In this document: positions 44,560 to 53,539 of the stretch, in pieces
Numbering within the stretch: position 1 is the stretch's first letter
Layout of the letters: each line of letters opens with the position of its first letter
NCBI RefSeq assembly: GCF_900117445.1
Contig: NZ_FPEJ01000013.1
Location: 901,270-965,269 of the forward strand
From: Hyphomicrobium sp. NDB2Meth4
Lineage (GTDB): Bacteria; Pseudomonadota; Alphaproteobacteria; Rhizobiales; Hyphomicrobiaceae
Direction of reading: 5' to 3'
DNA length: 64,000 bases
Program-made: the position numbers and the translations under genes
The notes under the pieces: model-generated
The model's database searches: none
Seen by the model: the letters and a program-made list of their open reading frames with translations, nothing else
What the model was told of the DNA's origin: nothing

Positions 44560-45819
44560 TCAAAGGAGCAGAACAATCTCGCCGACCAATAGTGCCAAGC
44601 TTGTTGCAAGCCCGAGTGCCGGCACCCACGCGGGGGCCACGAACACGTCCGCCGGCGCTGTCAAGCCGTCGATCTTAAGTTTGAGCAGCGCGGCATTGAC
44701 GAACGCAAAAATGATGAGCGTGATCCGTGAGCTTGCTTCGGCTAGCCCCTCGATCGGAAAGGCCAAGGCGAGCACCATCACGGCAGCAACCACTATTCCC
44801 GTCGCGGCGAGCGGAGTGCGCGTGCGTGCGTTAACGCGCGCGAGCCGTGCTGGCAGCAGCCCTTGCGCCGCCATTCCGTAGATCACCCGCGAGCCCATGA
44901 TCATGAACACGACGATGCCGTTGATGGTCGCGGCGACGGCGATTGAGGTTATGACCGCGGGCGAGGCGCCGGTGACGCGCTCGTAAACAAGGCTCAAAGG
45001 AGCTGCCGTCCGCGCCAGTTCCTCGCGCGGCACGGCGACCAGCGAGACCCAGACGACCAGCACGTAGAGCAGCGTCACGAGCGCCAGTGTGAAGAAGATG
45101 GCGATCGGCAGCGTGCGGGACGGCTGCTTCACCTCCTCGGCGATATTGGCGAGCCCTTCGAATCCGGTGAACGCAAAGAAGGCGAGGAGGATGGCTCCGG
45201 CAATCCCGACCCACGCCGCGGCGCCGTCCAGCCCGCTCCAGATCTCAGGCAGCCGATGGAAGAGGTCGGGCGTGTATGTGGCGCCAAGGCTGACGATAAG
45301 CAGCAGGCCGCCGATCTCGATCAGCGTCATGACCCCGGCAAACGACACGGACTGCCAGATGCCTATCGCCGTCAGGACGCCGAGGCCCAAGACGACGAGC
45401 GTGACGATAAGCGGAGTCGGCCAGCCGACCAGCACCTGGATATACCCTGCGCTGCCTCGGCTCACCGTTGCCGCCGAGATGATCGCGGTGGCGATGACGA
45501 GCAGACCAACAACGCGCGCGAGCAATGCCGAATTCAAGCCGGCCCGCACGTAGGTCGCCTCACCGGCGCTCATCGGCATGCGCGAGGCGAGCTCGGCGAA
45601 CGATGCCGCTGATGGTGCCATGACGAGTGCCGCGAGAATGAAGGCGAGCGGCGCTTGCATGCCGGCGCGCCCCACGACAGGCGCGATCAGCACGTAAATG
45701 CCGGCTCCGATCGTTACGCCGAGACCGTAGAGCACGCTCAGCCACAGCCCAAGGGAGCGCTGCAGCTTGATTTCGGCTTCGGGCGCCTTCTGACTGCCGG
45801 TTGTCACCAGTCTGCTCAT
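44560..45819 (-). CDS. APC-superfamily amino acid/amine permease
   Basis: A 419-residue transporter with about twelve membrane segments. The first segment carries GLGVTIGAGIYVLIAPVVGRAG, the substrate-binding signature of the APC family, and a later one FFAFTGFEGLANIAEEVKQPSRTLP, equally conserved. It should import an amino acid or amine with protons. The ATG at 45819 is used; a GTG 18 bases upstream is possible. It stands alone between the arsenic-type operon and a cytochrome b561 gene. Substrate cannot be read from sequence. Confidence 0.83.
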   Translation of the reverse strand: MSRLVTTGSQKAPEAEIKLQRSLGLWLSVLYGLGVTIGAGIYVLIAPVVGRAGMQAPLAFILAALVMAPSAASFAELASRMPMSAGEATYVRAGLNSALLARVVGLLVIATAIISAATVSRGSAGYIQVLVGWPTPLIVTLVVLGLGVLTAIGIWQSVSFAGVMTLIEIGGLLLIVSLGATYTPDLFHRLPEIWSGLDGAAAWVGIAGAILLAFFAFTGFEGLANIAEEVKQPSRTLPIAIFFTLALVTLLYVLVVWVSLVAVPREELARTAAPLSLVYERVTGASPAVITSIAVAATINGIVVFMIMGSRVIYGMAAQGLLPARLARVNARTRTPLAATGIVVAAVMVLALAFPIEGLAEASSRITLIIFAFVNAALLKLKIDGLTAPADVFVAPAWVPALGLATSLALLVGEIVLLL

Positions 45820-45930
45820 CGCTTGTTTCTCAATCACCTGGACTGTCGTGGATCCGAGGTTCTATCTAGACTTAACGATCCGCGCCTCCGATCTTGTCAT
45901 CGCCTCAGTAGATGAAAGAGGACGACGCCT

Positions 45931-46659
45931 ATGGCTGAATACAAAGAATACGTTGCATGGGACGTTCCCACGCGCTGGTTCCATTGGATCAACGCGCTGG
46001 CCGTGATTGGGCTCATCGGCACGGGCCTCGTCATTCTCTTCGACGATGCGCTTGGGCTGTCGGCGCCGGGAAAGCTCACCCTCAAAGGCATCCATGCATC
46101 CTTCGGCTACGTCATGGCTGTCAACTTGCTGTGGCGGTTCGTTTGGGCCTTTTTAGGTAACCGCTACTCGCGTTGGCGCAGCGTCCTCCCGGGAGGGTCC
46201 GGGTATCTCGCGGCCCTCAAAGCGTATTCGGCTTCGTTTCTCTCCGGCGAGCCGCAACAGTATGTGGGGCATAATCCACTCGCTCGCGTTGCCGTGGCCC
46301 TGCTGTTCCTGCTCTTGCTCGTGCAGGCGGCGACGGGCATCGTCATCGCTGGGACTGACTTGTTCTGGCCACCGCTTGGCGGCTCGTTCGCGGCGTGGGT
46401 GGCTGCTCCCGGCGTTGATCCATCCTTGGTGGTGCCTGGCGCAACCGACCTTATCGACAAGACTTCTTACGACGCGATGCGCGCCTTCCGCCGTCCGTTT
46501 GTTGAGGCGCATGAACTTGGCTTCTATGCGCTGGCCATTCTGATCGTGCTCCACCTGATTGCGGTCGTTATGACGGAGATTCATGAAGGTGGAAGCATTA
46601 CGTCGGCAATGTTTACCGGGCGCAAGATTCTCTCACGTTCTCCGCCCGACGCCCCCTGA
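45931..46659 (+). CDS. Cytochrome b561-type membrane protein (larger copy)
   Basis: A 242-residue di-heme b-type cytochrome. Membrane helices carry histidines at DVPTRWFHWINALAV, LKGIHASFGYVMAV, EAHELGFYALAIL and VLHLIAVV, consistent with two heme pairs. It resembles the cytochrome b subunits of hydrogenases and the cytochrome b561 family and moves electrons from the quinone pool to a periplasmic partner. It is followed 42 bp later by a metal ATPase gene. A shorter paralogue lies at 50092, and both contain the same GHNP and MFTGRK motifs. Confidence 0.83.
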   Translation: MAEYKEYVAWDVPTRWFHWINALAVIGLIGTGLVILFDDALGLSAPGKLTLKGIHASFGYVMAVNLLWRFVWAFLGNRYSRWRSVLPGGSGYLAALKAYSASFLSGEPQQYVGHNPLARVAVALLFLLLLVQAATGIVIAGTDLFWPPLGGSFAAWVAAPGVDPSLVVPGATDLIDKTSYDAMRAFRRPFVEAHELGFYALAILIVLHLIAVVMTEIHEGGSITSAMFTGRKILSRSPPDAP

Positions 46660-46701
46660 GTTCTTCTTCCTGGTCTGAATCCTGCTTCTGAGTAGCGTCC
46701 C

Positions 46702-48990
46702 ATGATCAACGAGCGCCTAGCCCGGCGCGCTCTTATTCTTACCACATTGCTTGGCCTCGTGTTGGGCGGCGCTGCTGTACTCGCACGCCACCCTGCGTTG
46801 GCCGGGTGGATATGGGCGGCGGCCACAGTCCCTGTCGTTATCGCTCTGGCCGTCTCCATCGTTTGCGACTTGATGGCGGGACGCGTGGGCGTCGACGCCA
46901 TCGCCCTTCTGGCCATGGCTGGCGGTCTTGTGTTCGGGCAACCCCTAGCCGCCATCGTCGTCGCCATCATGTACACAGGCGGGAGAGTGCTCGAGGACTA
47001 CGCCGTCAGCCGCGCCGAGCGCAACTTGAAGACACTCGTCGATCGCGCGCCGCGAATGGCGCATCGACGCATCGAGGAGACAATCTCAGATGTCGACATA
47101 CGAAATGTGAAGGTTGCCGACGCGATCCTCGTGCGTGCTGGTGAGATCATCCCCGTCGACGGGTTGATCACTTCTCCGATCGCGATCGTAGATGAATCGG
47201 CACTCACCGGCGAGCCGATCCCGGTCACGCGCCGGGCTGGAGAGAGCGCCCGGAGCGGCACGCTCAATGCCGGCGACACCTTCGAGATCACGGCGACGGC
47301 CACGGCCGAGGAGAGCACGTACGCCGGTATCGTCCGCCTGGTCACCGCCGCGCAGACCGCCAAAGCACCGTTCATTCGGCTAGCGGATCGCTATGCGCTG
47401 TTGTTGCTGCCCGCGACGATCTTGGTCTCCGGGCTGGCGTGGGCACTGTCGGGAGATCCCATTCGCGGGCTCGCCGTTCTGGTGGTCGCCACACCGTGCC
47501 CGCTCATACTTGCTGCCCCGGTAGCGTTTATCGCTGGCGTGTCGCAGGCAGCGCGCCGCGGCATCATCATCAAAGGCGGCGGGCCGCTTGATGCCTTGGC
47601 CCAGACGCATACCGTTCTGTTCGACAAGACAGGCACCCTGACAATCGGCGGAGCCCGTCTGATCGCCGTCGAAACCGCGCCCAACAAAGACGCTGACGAG
47701 GTGTTGAGCCTTGCGGCGTCATTGGAGCAAGCCTCGCAACATGTCGTCGCCGCCGCCATCGTCAACGCCGCTGCTGCTCGCAGGCTTTCCCTGCACATGC
47801 CCCAGCAGGTGCATGAGGTCATGGGATCCGGCCTCGAGGGCCTCGTCGCCGGACGCAGGGTGCGTGTCGGCTCGCATCAACTCATCTTCGGCGCACGCAA
47901 GCCGGACGAGTGGGCGGCACGTGCATTGCGCCGCGCCTCCTGGCGCTCAGCGCTCAGCGTGTTTGTAGCCGTAGATGACCGCGTCGTCGGCGCCCTGCTC
48001 CTTGCCGACGAACTACGCAAGGAGAGCCCTCGCGCCATTCAATCGCTCCGCTCCGCCGGAGTTGCTCGGATCGTGATGGTCACCGGCGATCACGCCGATG
48101 CCGCGGAGACGATTGCGGCAGCGCTTAATATCGATGCCGTGCTGTCCGATCGGGTCCCGTCCGACAAGGTGGACGCGGTCGTCATGGAGAGTCGCCTTCA
48201 TCCAACATTGATGGTGGGCGATGGCATCAATGATGCTCCGGCGCTTGCAGCGGCAGATGTCGGCGTTGCTTTAGGAGCGCGCGGCGCCAGCGCTTCATCG
48301 GAAGCGGCCGACGTGGTGATCGTTGTGGATAGGCTCGACCGGGTGTCGGAGGCTGTCGCCATCGCCCGACGTGCCCGACGCATCGCTCTTCAAAGCATCG
48401 TTGCTGGCATGAGCCTTTCGGGCGTTGCGATGGCCTTTGCCGCCTTCGGGTGGCTAGCGCCCGTTGCGGGCGCGCTGACGCAGGAGGCCATCGATGTCGC
48501 CGTTATTCTCAATGCGCTGCGGGCACTGACGCCTGGGTGGCGCTCACGCCGCGCAGGACTACCTGGCAAGACAGCGCACGCCCTCAGTGACGAACACCGA
48601 TTGCTCGAGCAGGAACTGGACAAGCTGCGATCCATTTCCGACGCGCTTGATGATGCAAGCGATCAACGTGCCGTAGACCTAATCCTTAGCGCGCACGCGA
48701 TTATCGAAGAGAGCATTGTCCCCCACGAGCGCGAGGATGAAACTGCGCTTTATCCGCGGTTGTCGAAGCTATTGGTCGACATCCACGGACTGTCGGCAAT
48801 GAGTCGGGCGCACCGCGAGATCCTGCACCAGGCGAGGCTTTTGGCGCGGCTGGCGCATGGCCTGCGGGCGGAGGACGCCGACAAGTACCTCGTGCGCGAT
48901 GCCCAGCGGGTGATCGGCTCGATCGAAGCCCTCGTGCGCATTCACAACGCGCAGGAGGAAGACATCTACGAGGAAGCGACTTCCGCTTAG
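46702..48990 (+). CDS. P1B-5-type metal ATPase with C-terminal hemerythrin domain
   Basis: A 762-residue heavy-metal exporter without an N-terminal metal-binding domain. The actuator motif is DESALTGEP, the metal-site helix reads VVATPCPLILAAPVAF, the phosphorylation site is FDKTGTLT and the hinge is VGDGINDAPAL. The TPC form of the helix motif defines subgroup P1B-5. A hemerythrin-like domain occupies residues about 627-760, with His632, His675-Glu676, His704, His748 and Glu752-Asp754 as metal ligands. This same combination is known from Sinorhizobium Nia, linked to nickel and iron. Substrate here is inferred from that. Confidence 0.86.
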   Translation: MINERLARRALILTTLLGLVLGGAAVLARHPALAGWIWAAATVPVVIALAVSIVCDLMAGRVGVDAIALLAMAGGLVFGQPLAAIVVAIMYTGGRVLEDYAVSRAERNLKTLVDRAPRMAHRRIEETISDVDIRNVKVADAILVRAGEIIPVDGLITSPIAIVDESALTGEPIPVTRRAGESARSGTLNAGDTFEITATATAEESTYAGIVRLVTAAQTAKAPFIRLADRYALLLLPATILVSGLAWALSGDPIRGLAVLVVATPCPLILAAPVAFIAGVSQAARRGIIIKGGGPLDALAQTHTVLFDKTGTLTIGGARLIAVETAPNKDADEVLSLAASLEQASQHVVAAAIVNAAAARRLSLHMPQQVHEVMGSGLEGLVAGRRVRVGSHQLIFGARKPDEWAARALRRASWRSALSVFVAVDDRVVGALLLADELRKESPRAIQSLRSAGVARIVMVTGDHADAAETIAAALNIDAVLSDRVPSDKVDAVVMESRLHPTLMVGDGINDAPALAAADVGVALGARGASASSEAADVVIVVDRLDRVSEAVAIARRARRIALQSIVAGMSLSGVAMAFAAFGWLAPVAGALTQEAIDVAVILNALRALTPGWRSRRAGLPGKTAHALSDEHRLLEQELDKLRSISDALDDASDQRAVDLILSAHAIIEESIVPHEREDETALYPRLSKLLVDIHGLSAMSRAHREILHQARLLARLAHGLRAEDADKYLVRDAQRVIGSIEALVRIHNAQEEDIYEEATSA

Positions 48991-49147
48991 AGGCAGACGA
49001 TTTGTTGGGCGGACACATGCGCCCAATTTGAGCGAAAACCCTCGCATATCGGGTCTGCTGCGCCGCACACGGTTGATTGTGGTCAACACCTTAGGCGGGC
49101 TAGGCCAATATTGTCAGTAGCCTGAATGACAGAATTGGAGGCGTGCG

Positions 49148-49663
49148 ATGAGACGAAATGCAGTTGTCACGTTGGCCGCTCTTGCAGCCATCCTGTTCGC
49201 CACCGCCACAGTGGGCCTCGCCCAGCAGTCCGAAGCCGATCAAGGTCCGCCCGCAGGGATGGGCATGATGGGCGGCGGGATGATGGGAATGATGGGCGGC
49301 GGCTGCCCGATGATGGGAATGTCGGGGCGTAGTGGGGACGCGTCCACTTTCGCGGAGGGACGCATCGCTTTCATCAAGGCCGAGCTTGCCATCACCGACG
49401 CCCAAAAGGATGTCTGGGACGCCTACGCCACGGCGCTGCGCAAGAACCTTGAGAGCATGCAGCAGATGCGAGCCACCATGATGGGGGCTACGCGGCCGAC
49501 CAATCCCGTCGAACGGCTCGACCTGCATATCTCGACGATGGAGTCGCGGCTTCAAGCGCTGAAAGAGGTCAAGCCGGCGTTGGCAGCCCTGTATGCCACG
49601 TTGAGCAAGGAACAGAAGAGGAGCGCCGAAAGTCTCCTTACTGGCATGGGCTGCATGATGTGA
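49148..49663 (+). CDS. Spy/CpxP-like periplasmic protein with methionine-glycine-rich region
   Basis: A 171-residue secreted protein. The signal peptide ends at GLAQQSEAD. A Gly/Met repeat (GMGMMGGGMMGMMGGGCPMMGM) follows, a likely soft-metal (copper) binding stretch. The helical remainder (FAEGRIAFIKAELAITDAQKDVWDAYA) has the LTxxQ-like pattern of Spy/CpxP periplasmic stress proteins. A good Shine-Dalgarno (TTGGAGG) precedes the ATG. It lies in a stress cassette with a metal ATPase and cytochrome b561. The role is periplasmic chaperone or metal buffering. Confidence 0.75.
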   Translation: MRRNAVVTLAALAAILFATATVGLAQQSEADQGPPAGMGMMGGGMMGMMGGGCPMMGMSGRSGDASTFAEGRIAFIKAELAITDAQKDVWDAYATALRKNLESMQQMRATMMGATRPTNPVERLDLHISTMESRLQALKEVKPALAALYATLSKEQKRSAESLLTGMGCMM

Positions 49664-49804
49664 CAGGGTGGCTAGAGTGATAGGTGCCGATGCGGCTGAC
49701 GGTACGCTGACAACACTCAACAGCGCGCCGTCAGGGTCGGTAAGGCAGTCTTCATTCACCCGACGCAATGCGCGGCCGGGAATGATGATCAAAGGAGACT
49801 GCCC

Positions 49805-50080
49805 ATGCGAAAGTTCACAGCCATCGCGGCCGCAATTGCCATTCTCGGAACTGCCTCTGTAGCCCACGCCAACAGCCTCGGGCGCCCATGCACGACCGCC
49901 AGCCAAGACAAGTGGCTCAGCATCGAGGCGCTGCAGAGCAAGGTCGAGGCGCTCGGTTACAAGGTGCAAAAGGGCAAGCTCAAGAAGGCTTGCGGGGAGT
50001 TTTATGCCGTCGACAAGACCGGAGCGCACGTTGAAGTGTTTGTCGATCCGACCAATGGCGCCGTCGTCGGCACTCTGTAA
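49805..50080 (+). CDS. PepSY-domain exported protein
   Basis: A 91-residue protein with a signal peptide ending near VAHANSLG. The mature part LSIEALQSKVEALGYKVQKGKLKKACGEFYAVDKTGAHVEVFVDPTNGAVV is a single PepSY domain with two cysteines. It starts with a clear AAAGGAG site and precedes a cytochrome b561 gene by 11 bp. PepSY proteins paired with b561 cytochromes are common and are often linked to redox or metal stress, though the biochemical role is unknown. Confidence 0.83.
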   Translation: MRKFTAIAAAIAILGTASVAHANSLGRPCTTASQDKWLSIEALQSKVEALGYKVQKGKLKKACGEFYAVDKTGAHVEVFVDPTNGAVVGTL

Positions 50081-50091
50081 CGGGTGCGGCG

Positions 50092-50658
50092 ATGACCACC
50101 TCGCATTCCACCCTCACGACTGTAGCCGGCGCGACGCCGCCGGCTACGATCAAGGTTTGGGACCTATTCATCCGCGTATTTCACTGGTCGCTGGTAGCGC
50201 TGTTCGCGACCGCCTACTTAACGGGCGATGAGATTGAACGAGTGCACATTGCTGCCGGCTACGCGATCGCGGGCTTATTGGTCTTACGCATCGTGTGGGG
50301 GTTCATTGGGCCGCCGCATGCGCGCTTTGCCAACTTTGTGCGCTCGCCTCGTGCGGCATTTGGCTACCTGCGAGCGGCTGTTCGTCTGCAGCCACGCCGC
50401 TACATCGGGCACAATCCTGCCGGTGCGCTAATGGTTGTCACCCTCATTTCTATGCTCGCCATGACCTGCGTGACGGGCTACCTGATGACGACCGATGCCT
50501 ATTGGGGATCAAAGCTCATCGAAGACGTCCACGGCGCATTGGCCAACGGTACGGTGGCACTCGTTGTGCTGCATGTGCTGGGGGTACTGGCAGCTAGTCT
50601 CGAGCACCGCGAGAACCTCGCAAAGTCTATGTTCACCGGACGCAAGCGGGCATCCTGA
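50092..50658 (+). CDS. Cytochrome b561-type membrane protein (shorter copy)
   Basis: A 188-residue b-type cytochrome with four membrane helices. Histidines lie in LFIRVFHWSLVALF, VHIAAGYAIAGLLV, EDVHGALANGTVAL and VVLHVLGVLAA. It follows the PepSY gene by 11 bp, a typical operon pair. It shares RYIGHNPAGALMV and SMFTGRK with the larger b561 at 45931. It should transfer electrons across or within the membrane, and the partner may be the PepSY protein. Confidence 0.85.
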   Translation: MTTSHSTLTTVAGATPPATIKVWDLFIRVFHWSLVALFATAYLTGDEIERVHIAAGYAIAGLLVLRIVWGFIGPPHARFANFVRSPRAAFGYLRAAVRLQPRRYIGHNPAGALMVVTLISMLAMTCVTGYLMTTDAYWGSKLIEDVHGALANGTVALVVLHVLGVLAASLEHRENLAKSMFTGRKRAS

Positions 50659-50862
50659 CTTGACCTCGCCTGAGTAAGAGCCGCGTAATGGTGGCGCACG
50701 GCGGACCGTCGCAGCGACGTGCCGCCGTGGCCGAGAGGACCACGATATGATCGAGGTCAATCGGCTTCGAAGCGCTCGCCGTATTATCTGCAAAATCTCT
50801 GGCAGCTCTCGTTGCTTGGATCCGGGCTCGTGAACCTCAGAAGACAGCGAACGGATGGTGAC

Positions 50863-51252
50863 ATGTCCTACTACTTCAACACCAGAAAGCGTGGCTCATT
50901 CGACGTCGTGGTCGCCGAGACAATACTGGCCCTCAAGGCCGAGGGCTTCGGCATCATCAGCGAGATCGATGTGCAGAAGACACTGCGTGAGAAGATCGGT
51001 GTCGCCTTCCGTAAGTATATGATCCTCGGAGCATGCAATCCGACGCTCGCTCATAACGCACTCCAGTTGGAAGACAAGATCGGGACCATGCTACCCTGCA
51101 ACGTAGTCGTGCAGGAGCTGGAGGATGGCGTGGTCGAAGTGGCCGCCATCGACCCCGTAGCATCGATGTTGGCCGTCGATAATGCTTCGTTGAAGCGGGC
51201 GGCGGCGGAGGTCGCGCAGCAGCTAAAGCGCGCCATCGACAATTTGGCCTAG
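50863..51252 (+). CDS. DUF302-domain protein
   Basis: A 129-residue cytoplasmic protein. The pattern TILALKAEGFGIISEIDVQKTLREKIG ... YMILGACNPTLAHNAL ... IGTMLPCNVVVQELEDGVVEVAAIDP is diagnostic of DUF302. The fold is known but not the function; members are often found with metal, redox and stress genes as here. The ATG at 50863 is used because the family begins at this position. An alcohol dehydrogenase gene follows 52 bp later. Confidence 0.86.
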   Translation: MSYYFNTRKRGSFDVVVAETILALKAEGFGIISEIDVQKTLREKIGVAFRKYMILGACNPTLAHNALQLEDKIGTMLPCNVVVQELEDGVVEVAAIDPVASMLAVDNASLKRAAAEVAQQLKRAIDNLA

Positions 51253-51304
51253 CCGATTGCCTGTGCCGGCACGTCAAACGGGCCATAGCAACAAGGAGAA
51301 TGCG

Positions 51305-52342
51305 ATGAAAGCGCTCATTTATGCGGGCCCCGGATTGAAATCCGTTGAAGAACGCCCCATGCCGGAAATCACTGCGCCCACCGACGCGATCATCAAGATC
51401 ACCAAGACGACGATCTGTGGCACCGACCTGCACATACTTAAGGGGGATGTTCCGACCTGCAAGCCCGGCCGAATTCTAGGGCACGAGGGCGTCGGCATCG
51501 TCGAGAAGGTTGGACCGGCCGTCACGGCGTTCAAGGCGGGAGACCATGTACTGATCTCCTGTGTCAGCGCCTGTGGAAAATGTAACTATTGCCGCAAGCA
51601 GATGTATTCCCACTGCACAACCGGTGGCTGGATCCTCGGCAACAAGATTGATGGCACGCAGGCTGAGTTCGTCCGCATTCCCTACGCGGATATGAGCCTC
51701 TATCCGATTCCCGACGGCGCGGACGAAGAAGCGCTAGTGATGCTTAGCGACATCCTGCCAACCGGCTTCGAGTGCGGCGTGCTAAACGGCAAGGTTACGC
51801 CGGGCAGCACTGTTGCGATCGTCGGCGCGGGGCCGATAGGGCTCGCAGCCCTTCTCACCGCCCAGTTCTACTCGCCGGCCGAAATCATCATGATCGATCT
51901 CGACGACAATCGCCTCGCGGTAGCGATGCGTTTCGGCGCCACAGCGACCGTCAACAGCACAGATGGCAAGGCCTTAGAGAGGGTCATGGCGATGACCGGC
52001 AAACGCGGCGTCGATACCGCCATCGAGGCAGTGGGAATTCCGATCACCTTCGAACTGTGCGAAAAAATTGTGACTGCCGGAGGCAACATCGCCAATATCG
52101 GCGTGCATGGAAAGAAGGTCGATCTCCATCTGGAGGAGCTGTGGGACCGCAATATTTCCATCACCACGCGACTGGTCGATACGGTCACCATACCGATGTT
52201 GTTCAAGACCGTCGGCTCGAAAAAAATCGATCCCAAGCTCCTGATTACGCATCACTTCAAGCTCGATAAAATTCTCGATGCCTACGAGACCTTCGGGAAT
52301 GCCGCCGAGACAAAGGCGCTCAAGGTGATCATCGAGGCTTAG
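51305..52342 (+). CDS. Zinc-dependent alcohol dehydrogenase (MDR family)
   Basis: A 345-residue medium-chain dehydrogenase. The catalytic zinc site is TTICGTDLHILKG with GHEGVGIVEKVG. The structural zinc site is CVSACGKCNYCRKQMYSHC. The NAD(P) fold reads VAIVGAGPIGLAALL. The Asp at the end of the second strand (MIDLDDNRL) favours NAD+. It has a good AAGGAG site before the ATG. Substrate range is not clear; the closest forms act on short alcohols and aldehydes. It ends the stress cassette, about 240 bp before an IS110 fragment. Confidence 0.86.
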   Translation: MKALIYAGPGLKSVEERPMPEITAPTDAIIKITKTTICGTDLHILKGDVPTCKPGRILGHEGVGIVEKVGPAVTAFKAGDHVLISCVSACGKCNYCRKQMYSHCTTGGWILGNKIDGTQAEFVRIPYADMSLYPIPDGADEEALVMLSDILPTGFECGVLNGKVTPGSTVAIVGAGPIGLAALLTAQFYSPAEIIMIDLDDNRLAVAMRFGATATVNSTDGKALERVMAMTGKRGVDTAIEAVGIPITFELCEKIVTAGGNIANIGVHGKKVDLHLEELWDRNISITTRLVDTVTIPMLFKTVGSKKIDPKLLITHHFKLDKILDAYETFGNAAETKALKVIIEA

Positions 52343-52584
52343 TGGACCGGCCATTTGGGGGCACCGCCGAAGACGATCGGCGACGACGTCCGGTCTGGTC
52401 AAACGCGCCTGTTCGCGACGACGTAAAAGCGACCGGAATACGCTCAACAACAGACATCGTTGACTGAGAGCGGCGCCGCTCCTAGTGACCGCCCCGAGAT
52501 GTCGGCTAGTGATGCTGTGGACGGGATCCATCACCCGGCCTGAGCGACCAGTATGGTTCTCGGGCTTGAGATGGAGGAAGTCAG

Positions 52585-52884
52585 ATGGTGCAGCCAGTCA
52601 CGGTCGGCCTTGATATCGCTAAGAACGTTTTTTATGCCCATGGCATCGATGCTCAGGGGCAGAAGGTCCTCAGCCGCAAGCTTCGCCGCCGGTCGAGGGC
52701 CTTCTTCGCAAAGCTAGAACCTTGCCTCGTCGGCATCGAGGCCTGCGCGACAGCGCATCACTGGGCCCGCACGATCGAGAAGCTGGGCCATCAGGTCCGG
52801 CTCATGCCGCCGGCATATGTGAAGCCCTATGTGAAAACCCAGAACAACGATGCAGCCGATGCAGAGGCGATCTGCAAGCGGTGA
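52585..52884 (+). pseudogene. IS110-family transposase, N-terminal fragment
   Basis: A 99-residue piece of an IS110-type transposase, normally about 340 residues. It shows the DEDD domain start VTVGLDIAKNVFYAHGIDAQG, the middle VGIEACATAHHWARTIEKLGH and NDAADAEAICKR, after which the frame stops. Sequence past the stop still resembles decayed transposase codons. The C-terminal serine domain is absent. The remnant merges into the right copy of the 97-bp repeat and the tRNA-Lys fragment. Confidence 0.8.
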
Positions 52885-52971
52885 CCGTGGCTCCTTCATT
52901 CGTCCGTTTAAGAGCGGTGTTCCGGACTAACTCATTGAAAAGAATGGTGGGTGATGAAGGATTCGAACCTT
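52875..52971 (+). repeat. Right copy of the 97-bp direct repeat with tRNA-Lys 3' end
   Basis: This copy pairs with 28108-28204 (about 86 of 97 bases identical by eye, same orientation, no gaps). In this copy the tRNA part is better preserved and continues to 52989. The two copies enclose about 24.7 kb of accessory genes. Confidence 0.7.
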
Positions 52972-52989
52972 CGACCCGCTGATTAAGAG
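52945..52989 (-). tRNA. 3' half of tRNA-Lys(CTT), probable integration site remnant
   Basis: On the minus strand the sequence runs from an anticodon loop CTCTTAA through TCAGCGGGTCG, a T-arm GAAGG-TTCGAAT-CCTTC, acceptor strand ATCACCC, discriminator A and an encoded CCA. The anticodon CTT gives Lys. The 5' half (GGGTGAT, D-arm, GCTGA stem) is missing: upstream bases read CCTTGC. A tRNA fragment from anticodon loop to CCA is the usual attachment-site relic of an integrated island. It is not a functional tRNA. Confidence 0.75.
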
Positions 52990-53539
52990 GCAAGGAATTA
53001 CTCAAGTTCCTCAACGCGCATTGCTACTTTGGCGGCTTTTTGGGTTGTATAGAAGTCAATGACTTGGCGGCGCTGGAGCAACGCGTTGTCTCCGACAGTT
53101 GAGACAATAGCACGCCGTCTGTCACGGACGAAAAGTCCCAAGAGCTGCCATTTCGCGACAGACGGTCGGCGCCCGCTGGACGATCGCCGACTAGGTCCGC
53201 TCGTGGAGGTGAACCGGCAGTCAGATATCGATCTTTTATCAGGATCTTCCTCAAGTCCGACGTGGTCACTCTCAATCCCCAGGTTGATGAGAAGGAACTG
53301 AGCGGCTCGAAGGTTGTCGGTTCGACGATAGATTTGTCGGGATGGAGCAGCCGTTACTTGGCGGCACCGCGCGCGTGATGACGATCATGCTGGCGGAGGA
53401 ATACCGAAGCTGCGGCCCCGCTCGTGAGCGGGGCGATTCTTTTTACGTTGAAGGCTCCACCGCATCAGGCTGGGGATAATCCTGCGATTGCCCGCTTGCA
53501 GATTGGTTGCAGGTCAATCTCCTGGAATAATACTAGGGG
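52990..53539. other. Left end of the island, with decayed sequence
   Basis: About 550 bases without an intact gene. A start-less plus frame (about 53103-53379) ends with SDVVTLNPQVDEKELSGSKV and could be the tail of a lost gene, because it is followed by an intrinsic terminator at 53415-53444. I recognise no family. Confidence 0.4.
53415..53444 (+). terminator. Rho-independent terminator
   Basis: A perfect stem (GCCCCGCT with AGCGGGGC, CGTG loop) is followed by GATTCTTTTT. It lies about 35 bp past the stop of a start-less frame and 95 bp before the next gene. Confidence 0.8.

Noticed and set aside
52722..52982. A small frame ending VGDEGFEPSTR
   Set aside because: This ending is the well-known false protein made by translating across the 3' end of a tRNA gene; here it reads through the tRNA-Lys fragment.
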